Assembly (NCBI GenBank): GCA_045114665.1
Contig: JBGUKW010000150.1
Location: 1-18,114, forward strand
Reading direction: 5' to 3'
DNA: 18,114 bases
Source of the DNA: CADAWZ01 sp045114665
GTDB lineage: Bacteria > Vulcanimicrobiota > CADAWZ01
The translations under genes were made by a program, and so were the position numbers. The notes under the pieces are model-generated. The model was given only the letters and a program-made list of their open reading frames with translations, did no database searches and was not told the origin of the DNA. This document shows, piece after piece, positions 7,474 through 14,585 of the stretch. Each line of letters starts with the position of its first letter. Positions within the stretch are counted from its first letter, which is position 1.

Positions 7474-8691
7474 TTGAATACATCCAAAAATGATAAATAC
7501 ATTCCAGCAGGAATAGAAAAATTGACCCAAACAATGAGCAAAACACAAAATATGTCAAAGTCAACAAATACAGATTTAAATACATCGGAAAAATATGCTG
7601 GAATAAGAGTTGTTGGAGTTGGTGGTGCAGGTTGTAATGCTGTAAATAGAATGATTTACACTGGTTTAAAAGGTGTTGATTTTATAAGCATAAACACTGA
7701 CCCACAAGCACTATTTTTATGTGATGAAACAGCTAAAAGAATACCTATTGGTCAAAATACAACCAAAGGTGTTGGTGCAGGTGGAAATCCTGAAATCGGT
7801 CAAAAAGCAATTGAAGAAAACAGAGCTGAGGTAGTATCTGCACTTCAAGGAGCTGACATGGTATTCATAACGGCAGGAATGGGTGGAGGAACAGGAACAG
7901 GAGCTTCTCCGATAGTTGCTGAAATAGCAAAAGAAATAGGAGCTTTATCTGTCGCTGTTGTAACAAAGCCATTCTCATTTGAAGGAAAAATGAGAGGTAT
8001 GATCGCTGATCAAGGAATAGCAAAACTAAAAGAAAAAGTAGATGCTCTAATAGTAATTCCAAATGACAATCTTTTAAAAGTTGTTGACAAAAAGACATCT
8101 CTCATTGATGCTTTTAAAGTAGCAGACGATGTATTGAGATATGGAGTTCAAGGAATAACAGACATAATGACAATTCCTGGACTCATTAATGTTGATTTTG
8201 CAGATATACAGACAATAATGTTAAATAGTGGATCAGCTTTAATGGGTATTGGAATGGCAAATGGAGATCAAAGAGCTGCTGCTGCTGCAGAAGAAGCAAT
8301 CAAAAGCACACTTCAAGATACTTCTATTGATGGTGCAAAAGGTGTATTATTCTGTATAACAGGCTCAAGTTCAATGACACTTGCAGAAGTTGATGAGGCT
8401 TCAAGGATAATATCCCAAGCCGTAGATCCTGATGCAAAAATAATATTCGGAACTGTCATAGATGAAGCCTATGCTGATAATATAATGGTTACTGTTATAG
8501 CGACAGGTTTTTCTTCAGCAGAAGATTCACTTTCAATCATGGCAGATGATGAGCAACAGGATTATTCTCAACAGTACAATACATATCAACAATCTGATTA
8601 TGGAAAATCTGAAGATTATGATCAGATATCTTCAATTCCAAGTTTTTCATCGACTCAAAGTATAAGAGAAAGATTTTTAAAGAGAAAATAA
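7474..8691 (+). CDS. ftsZ: Cell division GTPase FtsZ
   Basis: FtsZ is the tubulin homologue that forms the cytokinetic ring. From the TTG at 7474 the product is 405 residues. An in-frame ATG at 7459 would add five residues, but the perfect GGAGG (7461-7465) lies inside that extension and sits eight bases before the TTG, which decides the start. After a 40-residue hydrophilic N-terminal tail come IRVVGVGGAGCNAVNRM, the tubulin signature GGGTGTG (137-143), NDNLL and the TIPGLINVDFAD T7-loop region. A Gln/Ser/Tyr-rich linker then leads to the C-terminal peptide. That peptide contains the IPSF core expected for FtsA/ZapA/MinC contacts. Eleven more residues (SSTQSIRERFLKRK region) separate the core from the basic end, instead of the usual direct IPxFLRR ending. 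Confidence 0.97.
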   Translation: MNTSKNDKYIPAGIEKLTQTMSKTQNMSKSTNTDLNTSEKYAGIRVVGVGGAGCNAVNRMIYTGLKGVDFISINTDPQALFLCDETAKRIPIGQNTTKGVGAGGNPEIGQKAIEENRAEVVSALQGADMVFITAGMGGGTGTGASPIVAEIAKEIGALSVAVVTKPFSFEGKMRGMIADQGIAKLKEKVDALIVIPNDNLLKVVDKKTSLIDAFKVADDVLRYGVQGITDIMTIPGLINVDFADIQTIMLNSGSALMGIGMANGDQRAAAAAEEAIKSTLQDTSIDGAKGVLFCITGSSSMTLAEVDEASRIISQAVDPDAKIIFGTVIDEAYADNIMVTVIATGFSSAEDSLSIMADDEQQDYSQQYNTYQQSDYGKSEDYDQISSIPSFSSTQSIRERFLKRK

Positions 8692-8737
8692 CCGGAAAAT
8701 AAAAACCTCCAAAAAATATAGTAAGGATAAAAATAAA

Positions 8738-9067
8738 ATGGCAGATTTTATGAAACAAGCAATGGACGCTATAAAAGCAATGAAAGACAAGAACATAAGT
8801 TTAGATGATCTAATTCCAAAAGATACTTATGGACTTGTAAAAAATGTAATTGCTTCACTTGGTCAACAGGCATGGATAAATTTGGGAATGCAACCAAATC
8901 CAATGACACAAAAAATCGAAAAAGATTTAAAACAGGCAAAATTGGCTATTGATTGTACAACAAGTCTATGTGAAATAATGAAACCATATTCTTCTCCAAA
9001 AGAGAAAATAGAATTGGATACTTTAGTACAAAATTTGCAATTAAATTTTGTACAACAAAATCAATAA
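8738..9067 (+). CDS. DUF1844-like small protein
   Basis: This 109-residue soluble, largely helical protein begins 46 bases after ftsZ, with AAGGA ten bases before its ATG. Residues about 38-105 resemble the DUF1844 family: a hydrophobic stretch LGQQAWINLGMQPNPMTQ followed by KDLKQAKLAIDCTTSLCEIM, then a charged turn and a final helix LDTLVQNLQLNFV. This matches the family pattern (A...LG..P.P.TG....DL..A...ID.L..L...T, then L...L..L...F). The family has no assigned function. It is found mostly outside the Firmicutes, which is a hint about the host lineage. It is the last gene before a 209-base gap, so it probably ends the dcw transcript. The assignment is by pattern and not by search. Confidence 0.7.
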   Translation: MADFMKQAMDAIKAMKDKNISLDDLIPKDTYGLVKNVIASLGQQAWINLGMQPNPMTQKIEKDLKQAKLAIDCTTSLCEIMKPYSSPKEKIELDTLVQNLQLNFVQQNQ

Positions 9068-9081
9068 AATATAACAAAAGC

Positions 9082-9144
9082 ACAATAAAGTTCTATTGTT
9101 AAAAGGCAATTTATTAATATACCATATTTTTAAAAATTTATGGT
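9082..9144 (+). promoter_or_regulatory. Two AT-rich inverted repeats in the spacer before pspA
   Basis: ACAATA (9082-9087) pairs with TATTGT (9094-9099), and ACCATA (9121-9126) pairs with TATGGT (9139-9144). They lie after the DUF1844-like gene and upstream of the pspA promoter. They could be the end of the dcw transcript or operator-like dyads for a regulator of the psp block. Neither is followed by a convincing T run, so a terminator call is not supported. Confidence 0.3.
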
Positions 9145-9163
9145 TACTATGTCAAAAATTATC

Positions 9164-9192
9164 TTGCATTTTAATTGTTTTTTGTGTATAAT
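9164..9192 (+). promoter_or_regulatory. Sigma-70-type promoter for the pspA block
   Basis: A -35 box TTGCAT (9164-9169) and a perfect -10 box TATAAT (9187-9192) are separated by 17 bases, the optimal spacing. GTG occupies the three bases before the -10. Transcription would start near 9199 and leave a leader of about 78 bases before the pspA start. It is the best promoter in the window and lies in its largest gene-free gap. Classical enterobacterial psp genes use sigma-54, but no GG-N10-GC element is seen here, so expression is likely housekeeping or repressor-controlled. Confidence 0.75.
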
Positions 9193-9276
9193 AGAAAACG
9201 ATAAAATTTATGTAAAATTATTATTTGGCAAAGTCTATTAACAAAGTTCTAATCTTCTACGAAAGGATATAATACT

Positions 9277-10047
9277 GTGTTTAAAAGAATTAGTAAAATT
9301 TTTAAGGGTTTTATGAGTCTATTTATCAAAAATATTGAGACTAAAAATCCAGAAGCTCTTCTCGAAGCTCAAAAAGAAGAATTAAGAGAAAAAGTATCTC
9401 AATTCAATACAAATTTAGCAAAACAGGCAGGTTTTGTCGCAAGATTAGAGAGATTTGTAGCTGAAAGAGAAAAGAAAGAAAAAGAACTTTTGGCAAAAGC
9501 ACAAGCAAATCTAAAAGCAGGTAATACAGAAATTGCAGGAAAGGCTGCAATGGAAAGAAAGACTATTCTTAGTGAATTAGAAGGATACAGAACCCAATTA
9601 GTTACAGCTAAAAAATCTTATGAACAACTTGTAAAGACAAAAGATGTAACAATAAAAGAAGCAAAATCAAAACTCGAATCTCTACAACAGAAACTTTCAC
9701 AAGTAAAGATGAAAGAAGCAGAAGCAGAACTTCAAGAAATGTCTCAATCTATGGTTGGAGAACTTGGAGCTGGTGGAGATACAATGAACCGCCTCGAAGA
9801 ACAGCTCAATGAGAGATTAGAACTTGCAACAGGAAAAGCACAAGTTGCAAAAGATTCTGCTGATTTCTCAGATGTAATTATGAAAGAATCAGAACAAAAA
9901 GCTCTTGAAAGCCAAGCTCTTGCAGAACTTGCTGCTTCAATGGGAATGGATTATTCACCTTATGGACCAGCTCCTGTTGCTGAAAAATCAATGGGTCCAC
10001 AAAGTGGAGTTTCATTAGAAAAAGAAACACAACTTGACATAATTTAG
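9277..10047 (+). CDS. pspA: PspA/Vipp1 (IM30) family membrane-remodelling protein
   Basis: The 256-residue protein is nearly all helix. Residues 1-19 form an amphipathic N-terminal helix (MFKRISKIFKGFMSLFIKNI) like the membrane-inserting helix 0 of PspA. NPEALLE (24-30) corresponds to the conserved (D/N)PE..L segment. Long coiled coils run over residues 25-155, and NRLEEQLNERLELATGKAQ at about 171-189 is the usual later-helix block. Members of this family belong to the ESCRT-III superfamily: they polymerise on membranes and protect or reshape them. The C-terminal tail after residue 222 is extended, Pro/Gly-rich, and ends in ETQLDII. The start is GTG, with AAAGGAT at 9262-9268 upstream. It is the first gene of a block with a membrane coiled-coil protein and an AAA+ ATPase. 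PspA and Vipp1 cannot be separated by eye. Confidence 0.93.
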   Translation: MFKRISKIFKGFMSLFIKNIETKNPEALLEAQKEELREKVSQFNTNLAKQAGFVARLERFVAEREKKEKELLAKAQANLKAGNTEIAGKAAMERKTILSELEGYRTQLVTAKKSYEQLVKTKDVTIKEAKSKLESLQQKLSQVKMKEAEAELQEMSQSMVGELGAGGDTMNRLEEQLNERLELATGKAQVAKDSADFSDVIMKESEQKALESQALAELAASMGMDYSPYGPAPVAEKSMGPQSGVSLEKETQLDII

Positions 10048-10095
10048 TAAAAATGCCACAATATCCCAAAATATAAAAATGGGAGAATAGTTTGT

Positions 10096-10953
10096 ATGAA
10101 AAATAAAACAACCTTTTTGGATTTGGTAAAAGAATGTTTTGGTTGGTGGCCAAATATATTATTCCTTATTTTTATGGTAATATTTGGACCTTCTATTTGT
10201 GGTTCAGCAGAAATTGCATATATATCGGGGGCTGTAATAGAAGCTCTTTGGCTATTTTTTGGCGGAGGAACTCCTGTTATTCAAAATAAAATTAAACAAA
10301 AAGAACAGCAAAAAATCTTAGCAGAATGGAATAATAAGAAAAACAGAATCATTGCAAAACTATCTGCTGCTAGCAGAAACAGATTTTGCAAATTTGAAAA
10401 TACTGGTAGAAATATTTCATCTATAATAAATCAATCAAGAAAAGATGGAATAAATGCAGACCCTACAAAATTAAAAACAGTAAATCAACTTCTTTGGCTA
10501 TCATTAAAACTTCTCTATTCTCGTGAAATAATGGTCAATAATGTAAAGGGCAATACAAAAGATATGCTCGTTACAAAAATTGAAAATATGAAAAAGAATA
10601 GAGAGAATGAGAAAGATCCTAAATTAATAGAAACACTTGACTCAACAATCAAAACTATGGAACAACGACTTGAAACATTTGAAAAAGTTTCAAACGATAT
10701 GAAATCAATAGATTTGAACTTGCTGAGGATAGAAGAACAATTAGAACTTCTCAAAAATTTAACTGCAATAGAAATTCAAGATAACAAAGGCAGTTTGGCA
10801 AAACAGATAGACAACGCACAACAGTCAATAGATGACACACAGGAATGGATGGAAACAGCGAAAGATTTGTTTGCTCCTCTTGACGATGATCTTGCAGAAA
10901 CACCTCCTGACGACATATTCGTTCAAGGTGTTTCATCTGGTGGGATAATTTAA
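10096..10953 (+). CDS. Unrecognised two-TM coiled-coil membrane protein
   Basis: I do not recognise this 285-residue protein. Two hydrophobic segments lie near the N-terminus (about residues 20-35 and 41-57), joined by a short loop and ending in GGGTP. They form a hairpin that would leave most of the protein on one side of the membrane, probably the cytoplasm. A basic linker follows (about 62-100, including KQKEQQK and SAASRNRF), then long charged helices with coiled-coil spacing at about 155-215 and 222-262. The tail is acidic and ends in SSGGII. It sits 48 bases after pspA and 93 before the AAA+ ATPase gene. A role as membrane receptor or anchor for PspA polymers or for the ATPase is an inference from this context. 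GGGAG lies ten bases before the ATG. Confidence 0.8.
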   Translation: MKNKTTFLDLVKECFGWWPNILFLIFMVIFGPSICGSAEIAYISGAVIEALWLFFGGGTPVIQNKIKQKEQQKILAEWNNKKNRIIAKLSAASRNRFCKFENTGRNISSIINQSRKDGINADPTKLKTVNQLLWLSLKLLYSREIMVNNVKGNTKDMLVTKIENMKKNRENEKDPKLIETLDSTIKTMEQRLETFEKVSNDMKSIDLNLLRIEEQLELLKNLTAIEIQDNKGSLAKQIDNAQQSIDDTQEWMETAKDLFAPLDDDLAETPPDDIFVQGVSSGGII

Positions 10954-10957
10954 AACC

Positions 10958-11014
10958 AAATGGCATTTAATTCCACCGCTTCTATACAGGCGGAGAAATT
11001 AGACGCCATTTTTT
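10958..11014 (+). promoter_or_regulatory. Long interrupted hairpin with T run before the AAA+ ATPase gene (attenuator or partial terminator)
   Basis: The outer arms AAATGGC (10958-10964) and GCCATTT (11005-11011) pair perfectly and are followed by a run of six T (11009-11014). Inside, AATT (10969-10972) can pair with AATT (10997-11000). C10974 can pair with G10995, and CCGC (10976-10979) with GCGG (10990-10993) around the apical loop. This is by far the most structured intergenic element seen. It begins five bases after the previous stop. Read-through would be needed to express the ATPase, so the element may set PspA in excess over the ATPase. Confidence 0.6.
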
Positions 11015-11046
11015 ATACTTATAAGAAAATTTTGGAGGCTTATTAA

Positions 11047-12822
11047 ATGACTGAAATTGCTTCTTGGGCAAAAAAAATGCAACAATATTTTATCGCAGGT
11101 ACTTCTTCACAATTTATTCTATACGGAAACATATTTGACTATGTTCCAGTAAGAGATAGAAATAGATTAGAATTCATATCTTTGAGAACATTTCTAAATG
11201 ATGTCATGTTTGCTCCATTTGATGTAGTTATATTTTATGATAGGGGCAAAGGCATTAGAGTTAGAAAAGGACAAGAAGAATTTCGTCGTTTTTTAGCTGG
11301 GTATGACGGTTTCAACCACACAAACTATGCGACATTCATGGGTAATCTTCCAAGAGAACCTAAAGTTGCAATAGATTTGATAGATAGATTCATACAATTA
11401 AATCTTCAAAAAGTAAAATTTTCAGAAAATGACAGAAATGCAGATGGAACACTAAAATCCTACACAATCCCTGTAAAAATAGCAATAGTTATAGACTATG
11501 CTCAATATGTTGTTCCAAGAGGCGAACTCATGCAGATGGTAGGAAATACAAGCGAAGTCTTGATAAAAATACTCGACTGGGCTTCAGATCCTGCAATAAC
11601 AAATGCACATGTTGCAACATGTCTTGTAACAGAAAATCTACAAGAACTAAATACATTATTGATAGAAAGCCCATACAACACAAAAATAAAACTTCCAATG
11701 CCTGATGAAAATGAATTGGCAGATTACTGCAGATTTTTATCTGAAAGAATGCCTGATTACCATGAATACTGCAAAATTGAACCTAGATTGCTCGGTGCAG
11801 GAATGTTGGGGCTCACAAAAGCAGGTGTCAATTCAATAATCTCATTTGCAATAAAAAACAAACAGGAACTAAATCCAAAGATTCTATCACAAAACAAAAA
11901 AAGCTATATAGAAAAAGAGTGTAACGATCTTCTTGAATTCATAGAATCTCCATATAACCTCGATATGGTCGCAGGTCATAAGGCAGCAAAACAATGGTTA
12001 AAAGAAGATGCAGAATTGATAAGAAATGGAAAATTGAGATCGATTCCTATGGGTTATCTCTTGACTGGCGGAATAGGTACTGGAAAAACATTTTTAGCAA
12101 ACTGTTGGGCTGGAGAACTTGGAATCCCGTTCGTAAAATTCAAAAATTTCAGAGACAAATGGCAAGGCTCAACAGAAGGAAATCTTGAAAAAATATTCAC
12201 TGTTCTCGATGCACTAGGTCAAGTAATTGTATTTATTGATGAAGCTGACCAATCAACAGGGAAAAGAGAAGGTGGCGGAGGCGATTCTGGAGTTTCTGGA
12301 AGAGTCTATTCAATGTTAGCTCAAAAAATGAGCGATACAAAGAACAGAGGTAAAATAATTTGGATACTTGCTACATCTCGTCCAGATTTGCTTGAAGTTG
12401 ACTTAAAAAGACAGGGAAGACTTGATGTTCATATTCCACTTTTTGCACCTCAGACAGACGAAGATAGAAATGAACTATTTAAAGTAGTCGCAAAAAAATC
12501 TGGTTCAGATTTAAAAGATGAAGATATACCAACACTTCCAGCAGGTTTGTCATCATTGGGAGGAAACGAAATGGAGGCTCTTCTCGTAAGAGCCCATAGA
12601 CAATTTGATCTCCACAAGACAGATGAATCACTTGCAGAAATTCTCAAAAATCTTCTAAAAGATTTCAGACCTTCTGCATATACAGCTGCTCTTGAATACA
12701 TGGATTTAATTGCAGTAAAAGAATGTACTGATTCCATGTTTTTACCAGAAAAATACAAATCAATGACTCCTGAAGAGTTGGACGAAAAAATAGAACATGT
12801 AAAGCACAGAATGAGTATATAA
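11047..12822 (+). CDS. Two-part AAA+ ATPase (degenerate N-terminal domain plus classical p97/Vps4-like AAA domain)
   Basis: The 591-residue soluble protein has two halves. Residues about 1-270 look like a P-loop-less ATPase relic. QFILYGNIFDYV sits near the start, and IAIVIDYAQY (145-154) resembles a Walker B strand without the catalytic Glu. CLVTENLQEL (192-201) resembles a sensor-1 strand. Residues about 310-560 are an active-looking AAA module. Walker A is GGIGTGKT (341-348), Walker B is VIVFIDEAD with D398 and E399, and sensor 1 is LATSRPD (Ser444 where Asn is usual). RQGRLD carries arginine fingers R455 and R458 in the p97/FtsH arrangement. LGGNEMEALLVRA is the sensor-2-region helix. A C-terminal helical tail follows. 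GGAGG lies eight bases before the ATG. With pspA upstream, it is a candidate disassembly motor for PspA filaments, by analogy to Vps4 on ESCRT-III. Confidence 0.9.
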   Translation: MTEIASWAKKMQQYFIAGTSSQFILYGNIFDYVPVRDRNRLEFISLRTFLNDVMFAPFDVVIFYDRGKGIRVRKGQEEFRRFLAGYDGFNHTNYATFMGNLPREPKVAIDLIDRFIQLNLQKVKFSENDRNADGTLKSYTIPVKIAIVIDYAQYVVPRGELMQMVGNTSEVLIKILDWASDPAITNAHVATCLVTENLQELNTLLIESPYNTKIKLPMPDENELADYCRFLSERMPDYHEYCKIEPRLLGAGMLGLTKAGVNSIISFAIKNKQELNPKILSQNKKSYIEKECNDLLEFIESPYNLDMVAGHKAAKQWLKEDAELIRNGKLRSIPMGYLLTGGIGTGKTFLANCWAGELGIPFVKFKNFRDKWQGSTEGNLEKIFTVLDALGQVIVFIDEADQSTGKREGGGGDSGVSGRVYSMLAQKMSDTKNRGKIIWILATSRPDLLEVDLKRQGRLDVHIPLFAPQTDEDRNELFKVVAKKSGSDLKDEDIPTLPAGLSSLGGNEMEALLVRAHRQFDLHKTDESLAEILKNLLKDFRPSAYTAALEYMDLIAVKECTDSMFLPEKYKSMTPEELDEKIEHVKHRMSI

Positions 12823-12841
12823 AATAGGCAGGTATACTACC

Positions 12842-13897
12842 ATGTTCAAAAATAACAAACCAGTAAAACATAAAAAGGGAGATTATAGAGATATAGCAAT
12901 GGAATCTATGAACTCCTTAGATGAACTCGAAGGCTTAACTATGAACAACACCTATGTTTCTCCTTATGAAAAGAGAAACTTTGAACAAGCTGTCGAGATA
13001 TTGGACAGAGATCCGAGATTTACAAGAAATTCAGTAATAAAAAAGCCTTCATCAACAGAAATTCCAAAACAAACAGAAGATGCTTTTGCAAGTATGATGA
13101 AAAAGACTGTTAAACTAAATGCAGAACTTCAAAAAAATGACAGCCCTACTTCAAAAGAAGATTCATTTAAAAGTTTGATGAAGAAAAAACTTAACAATTA
13201 CGAAAATCAAAAAGAATCTACAAATTTATCTACAAATCTATTGAATAAAACACAATTAGAACAACAACCTATAAACTTAGAGAAGAAATCATCCCTTATA
13301 GAGGATGCAGTAAAAATAGAAAATAACATTAGTGAAAAAACAAATGTACAAGAAAAAAAGATAAGTACTGGAATTGGATTATTAAACTCATTTGACAAAC
13401 CAAAAGCAGAAAACATAAATAAAAATGATATAGAAGACGATTTGGATATTGCTTTTGAATATATAGTAAAAAATGGTGAAGAATGGAAAAACTATGATGA
13501 AATATATAAAATTGCAAATATTCCAAAATTAAAAAATGGAATGTCTATAGAAACAATAATGGGAATGTCTTCTGAAATGTCAAATATGCCTATAGATGTA
13601 AAAATGAGTTCAATCTTGAGCTATCTTGAAGAAAAAGGCATAGAACCATCAACAATAATTGAAGACTATAGGAAAAAAGATAAAATAATAAATTTATATG
13701 AAGAATTTCTTGAAGAACGATTGAGTAAAAAGAAATTGAGAATAGAATCTGAAATAAATTTACTAAATAAAAAAATAGCAGAAAGAGAAGATATAATAAA
13801 AAAGGATATGAGTCAATTCAATGACTGGAAAAATGATAAAATGATATTAGAAGACATGATGAAAGAAGCATGTGAATGTTTGGGGCATAAACAGTAA
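12842..13897 (+). CDS. Unrecognised hydrophilic protein with duplicated motif and C-terminal coiled coil
   Basis: This 351-residue protein has no signal peptide or TM segment and no family I can name. Residues 79-88 (EDAFASMMKK) and 106-115 (EDSFKSLMKK) are a duplicated short motif 27 residues apart, set in a Lys/Asn/Ser/Gln-rich region that is probably disordered (about 60-195). A compact region follows (about 200-270), unusually rich in Met between about 232 and 262. The C-terminal part is strongly coiled coil (about 275-335). It begins 19 bases after the ATPase gene and overlaps the next gene's alternative start. The context suggests the psp/AAA block, where linear motifs could be adaptors, but this is unproven. 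The ribosome site is weak (GGCAGG). Confidence 0.75.
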   Translation: MFKNNKPVKHKKGDYRDIAMESMNSLDELEGLTMNNTYVSPYEKRNFEQAVEILDRDPRFTRNSVIKKPSSTEIPKQTEDAFASMMKKTVKLNAELQKNDSPTSKEDSFKSLMKKKLNNYENQKESTNLSTNLLNKTQLEQQPINLEKKSSLIEDAVKIENNISEKTNVQEKKISTGIGLLNSFDKPKAENINKNDIEDDLDIAFEYIVKNGEEWKNYDEIYKIANIPKLKNGMSIETIMGMSSEMSNMPIDVKMSSILSYLEEKGIEPSTIIEDYRKKDKIINLYEEFLEERLSKKKLRIESEINLLNKKIAEREDIIKKDMSQFNDWKNDKMILEDMMKEACECLGHKQ

Positions 13898-13898
13898 A

Positions 13899-14585
13899 AT
13901 GACAGAATCAATAATAAATTGTGTAGAATATTTTTCATCTTATGCACATATATGGGGCTTAGTTTTTATATTTTTGTTCATGACTATGGAAAGTACAATA
14001 CTTCCATTGCCAAGTGAAATAGTTATGATTCCTGCTGGATTCATGGCTTATCGTTGTGAATTATTGTGTAGATCGTTTTGGCCAGATTTCTTTTTAGCTG
14101 TAATCGCTGGAATATTAGGTTCAATATGTGGTGCTTGGATTAACTATTTAGTATCCCTAAAACTTGGGAGACCAATATTATATAAATATGGCAAATATTT
14201 CTTTATAAAAGAACATGCTTTAAAAAGAGCAGAAGAAATATTCAATAAATACGGTGATATGGCGACATTTGTATGTAGATTAGTTCCTGTATTAAGACAT
14301 TTGATTTCCATTCCTGCAGGTCTTTCAAAAATGAATCCAAAAAATTTTACAATCTGTACAGGTTTAGGTGCTGGGCTTTGGATGATCATTTTGACAGGAA
14401 TAGGTTCTTATTTAGGTGTAATAGCTGGAGCAAAAACGAGTTACAGAGAAATAATTACAATGGGAGAAAAACTTTTACATCAACATTTCTGGCTCATAAT
14501 GATTTCAGTAATTTTACTTGCAATAATTTACATGTTTATTCATAAAAAAGTAATGGGAGACATTACTAAAAAGGAGGAAAATTAA
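13899..14585 (+). CDS. DedA family membrane protein (SNARE-associated/VTT domain)
   Basis: The 228-residue integral membrane protein has the DedA layout. A re-entrant N-terminal region ends in the acidic motif ILPLPSEIVMIPAG (Glu40). GILGSICGAWINYLVSLKLGR is the glycine-rich G...G....Y..G block, and FVCRLVPVLRHLISIPAGLSKM carries the conserved basic-Pro-Arg signature (R127, P130, R133). Two further TM segments lie near the C-terminus. DedA proteins transport or flip lipids such as undecaprenyl phosphate or phosphatidylethanolamine and depend on the proton motive force. Which lipid applies here cannot be read from the sequence. An in-frame GTG at 13872 would add nine residues inside the previous gene. 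I prefer the ATG at 13899, two bases after that gene's stop, probably translated by coupling because no good Shine-Dalgarno is present. Confidence 0.92.
   Translation: MTESIINCVEYFSSYAHIWGLVFIFLFMTMESTILPLPSEIVMIPAGFMAYRCELLCRSFWPDFFLAVIAGILGSICGAWINYLVSLKLGRPILYKYGKYFFIKEHALKRAEEIFNKYGDMATFVCRLVPVLRHLISIPAGLSKMNPKNFTICTGLGAGLWMIILTGIGSYLGVIAGAKTSYREIITMGEKLLHQHFWLIMISVILLAIIYMFIHKKVMGDITKKEEN

Noticed and set aside
9268..9273. A second TATAAT close to the pspA start
   Set aside because: It lies between the Shine-Dalgarno and the GTG start with no suitable -35 box, so it is an AT-rich coincidence. The 9164-9192 pair is far better.
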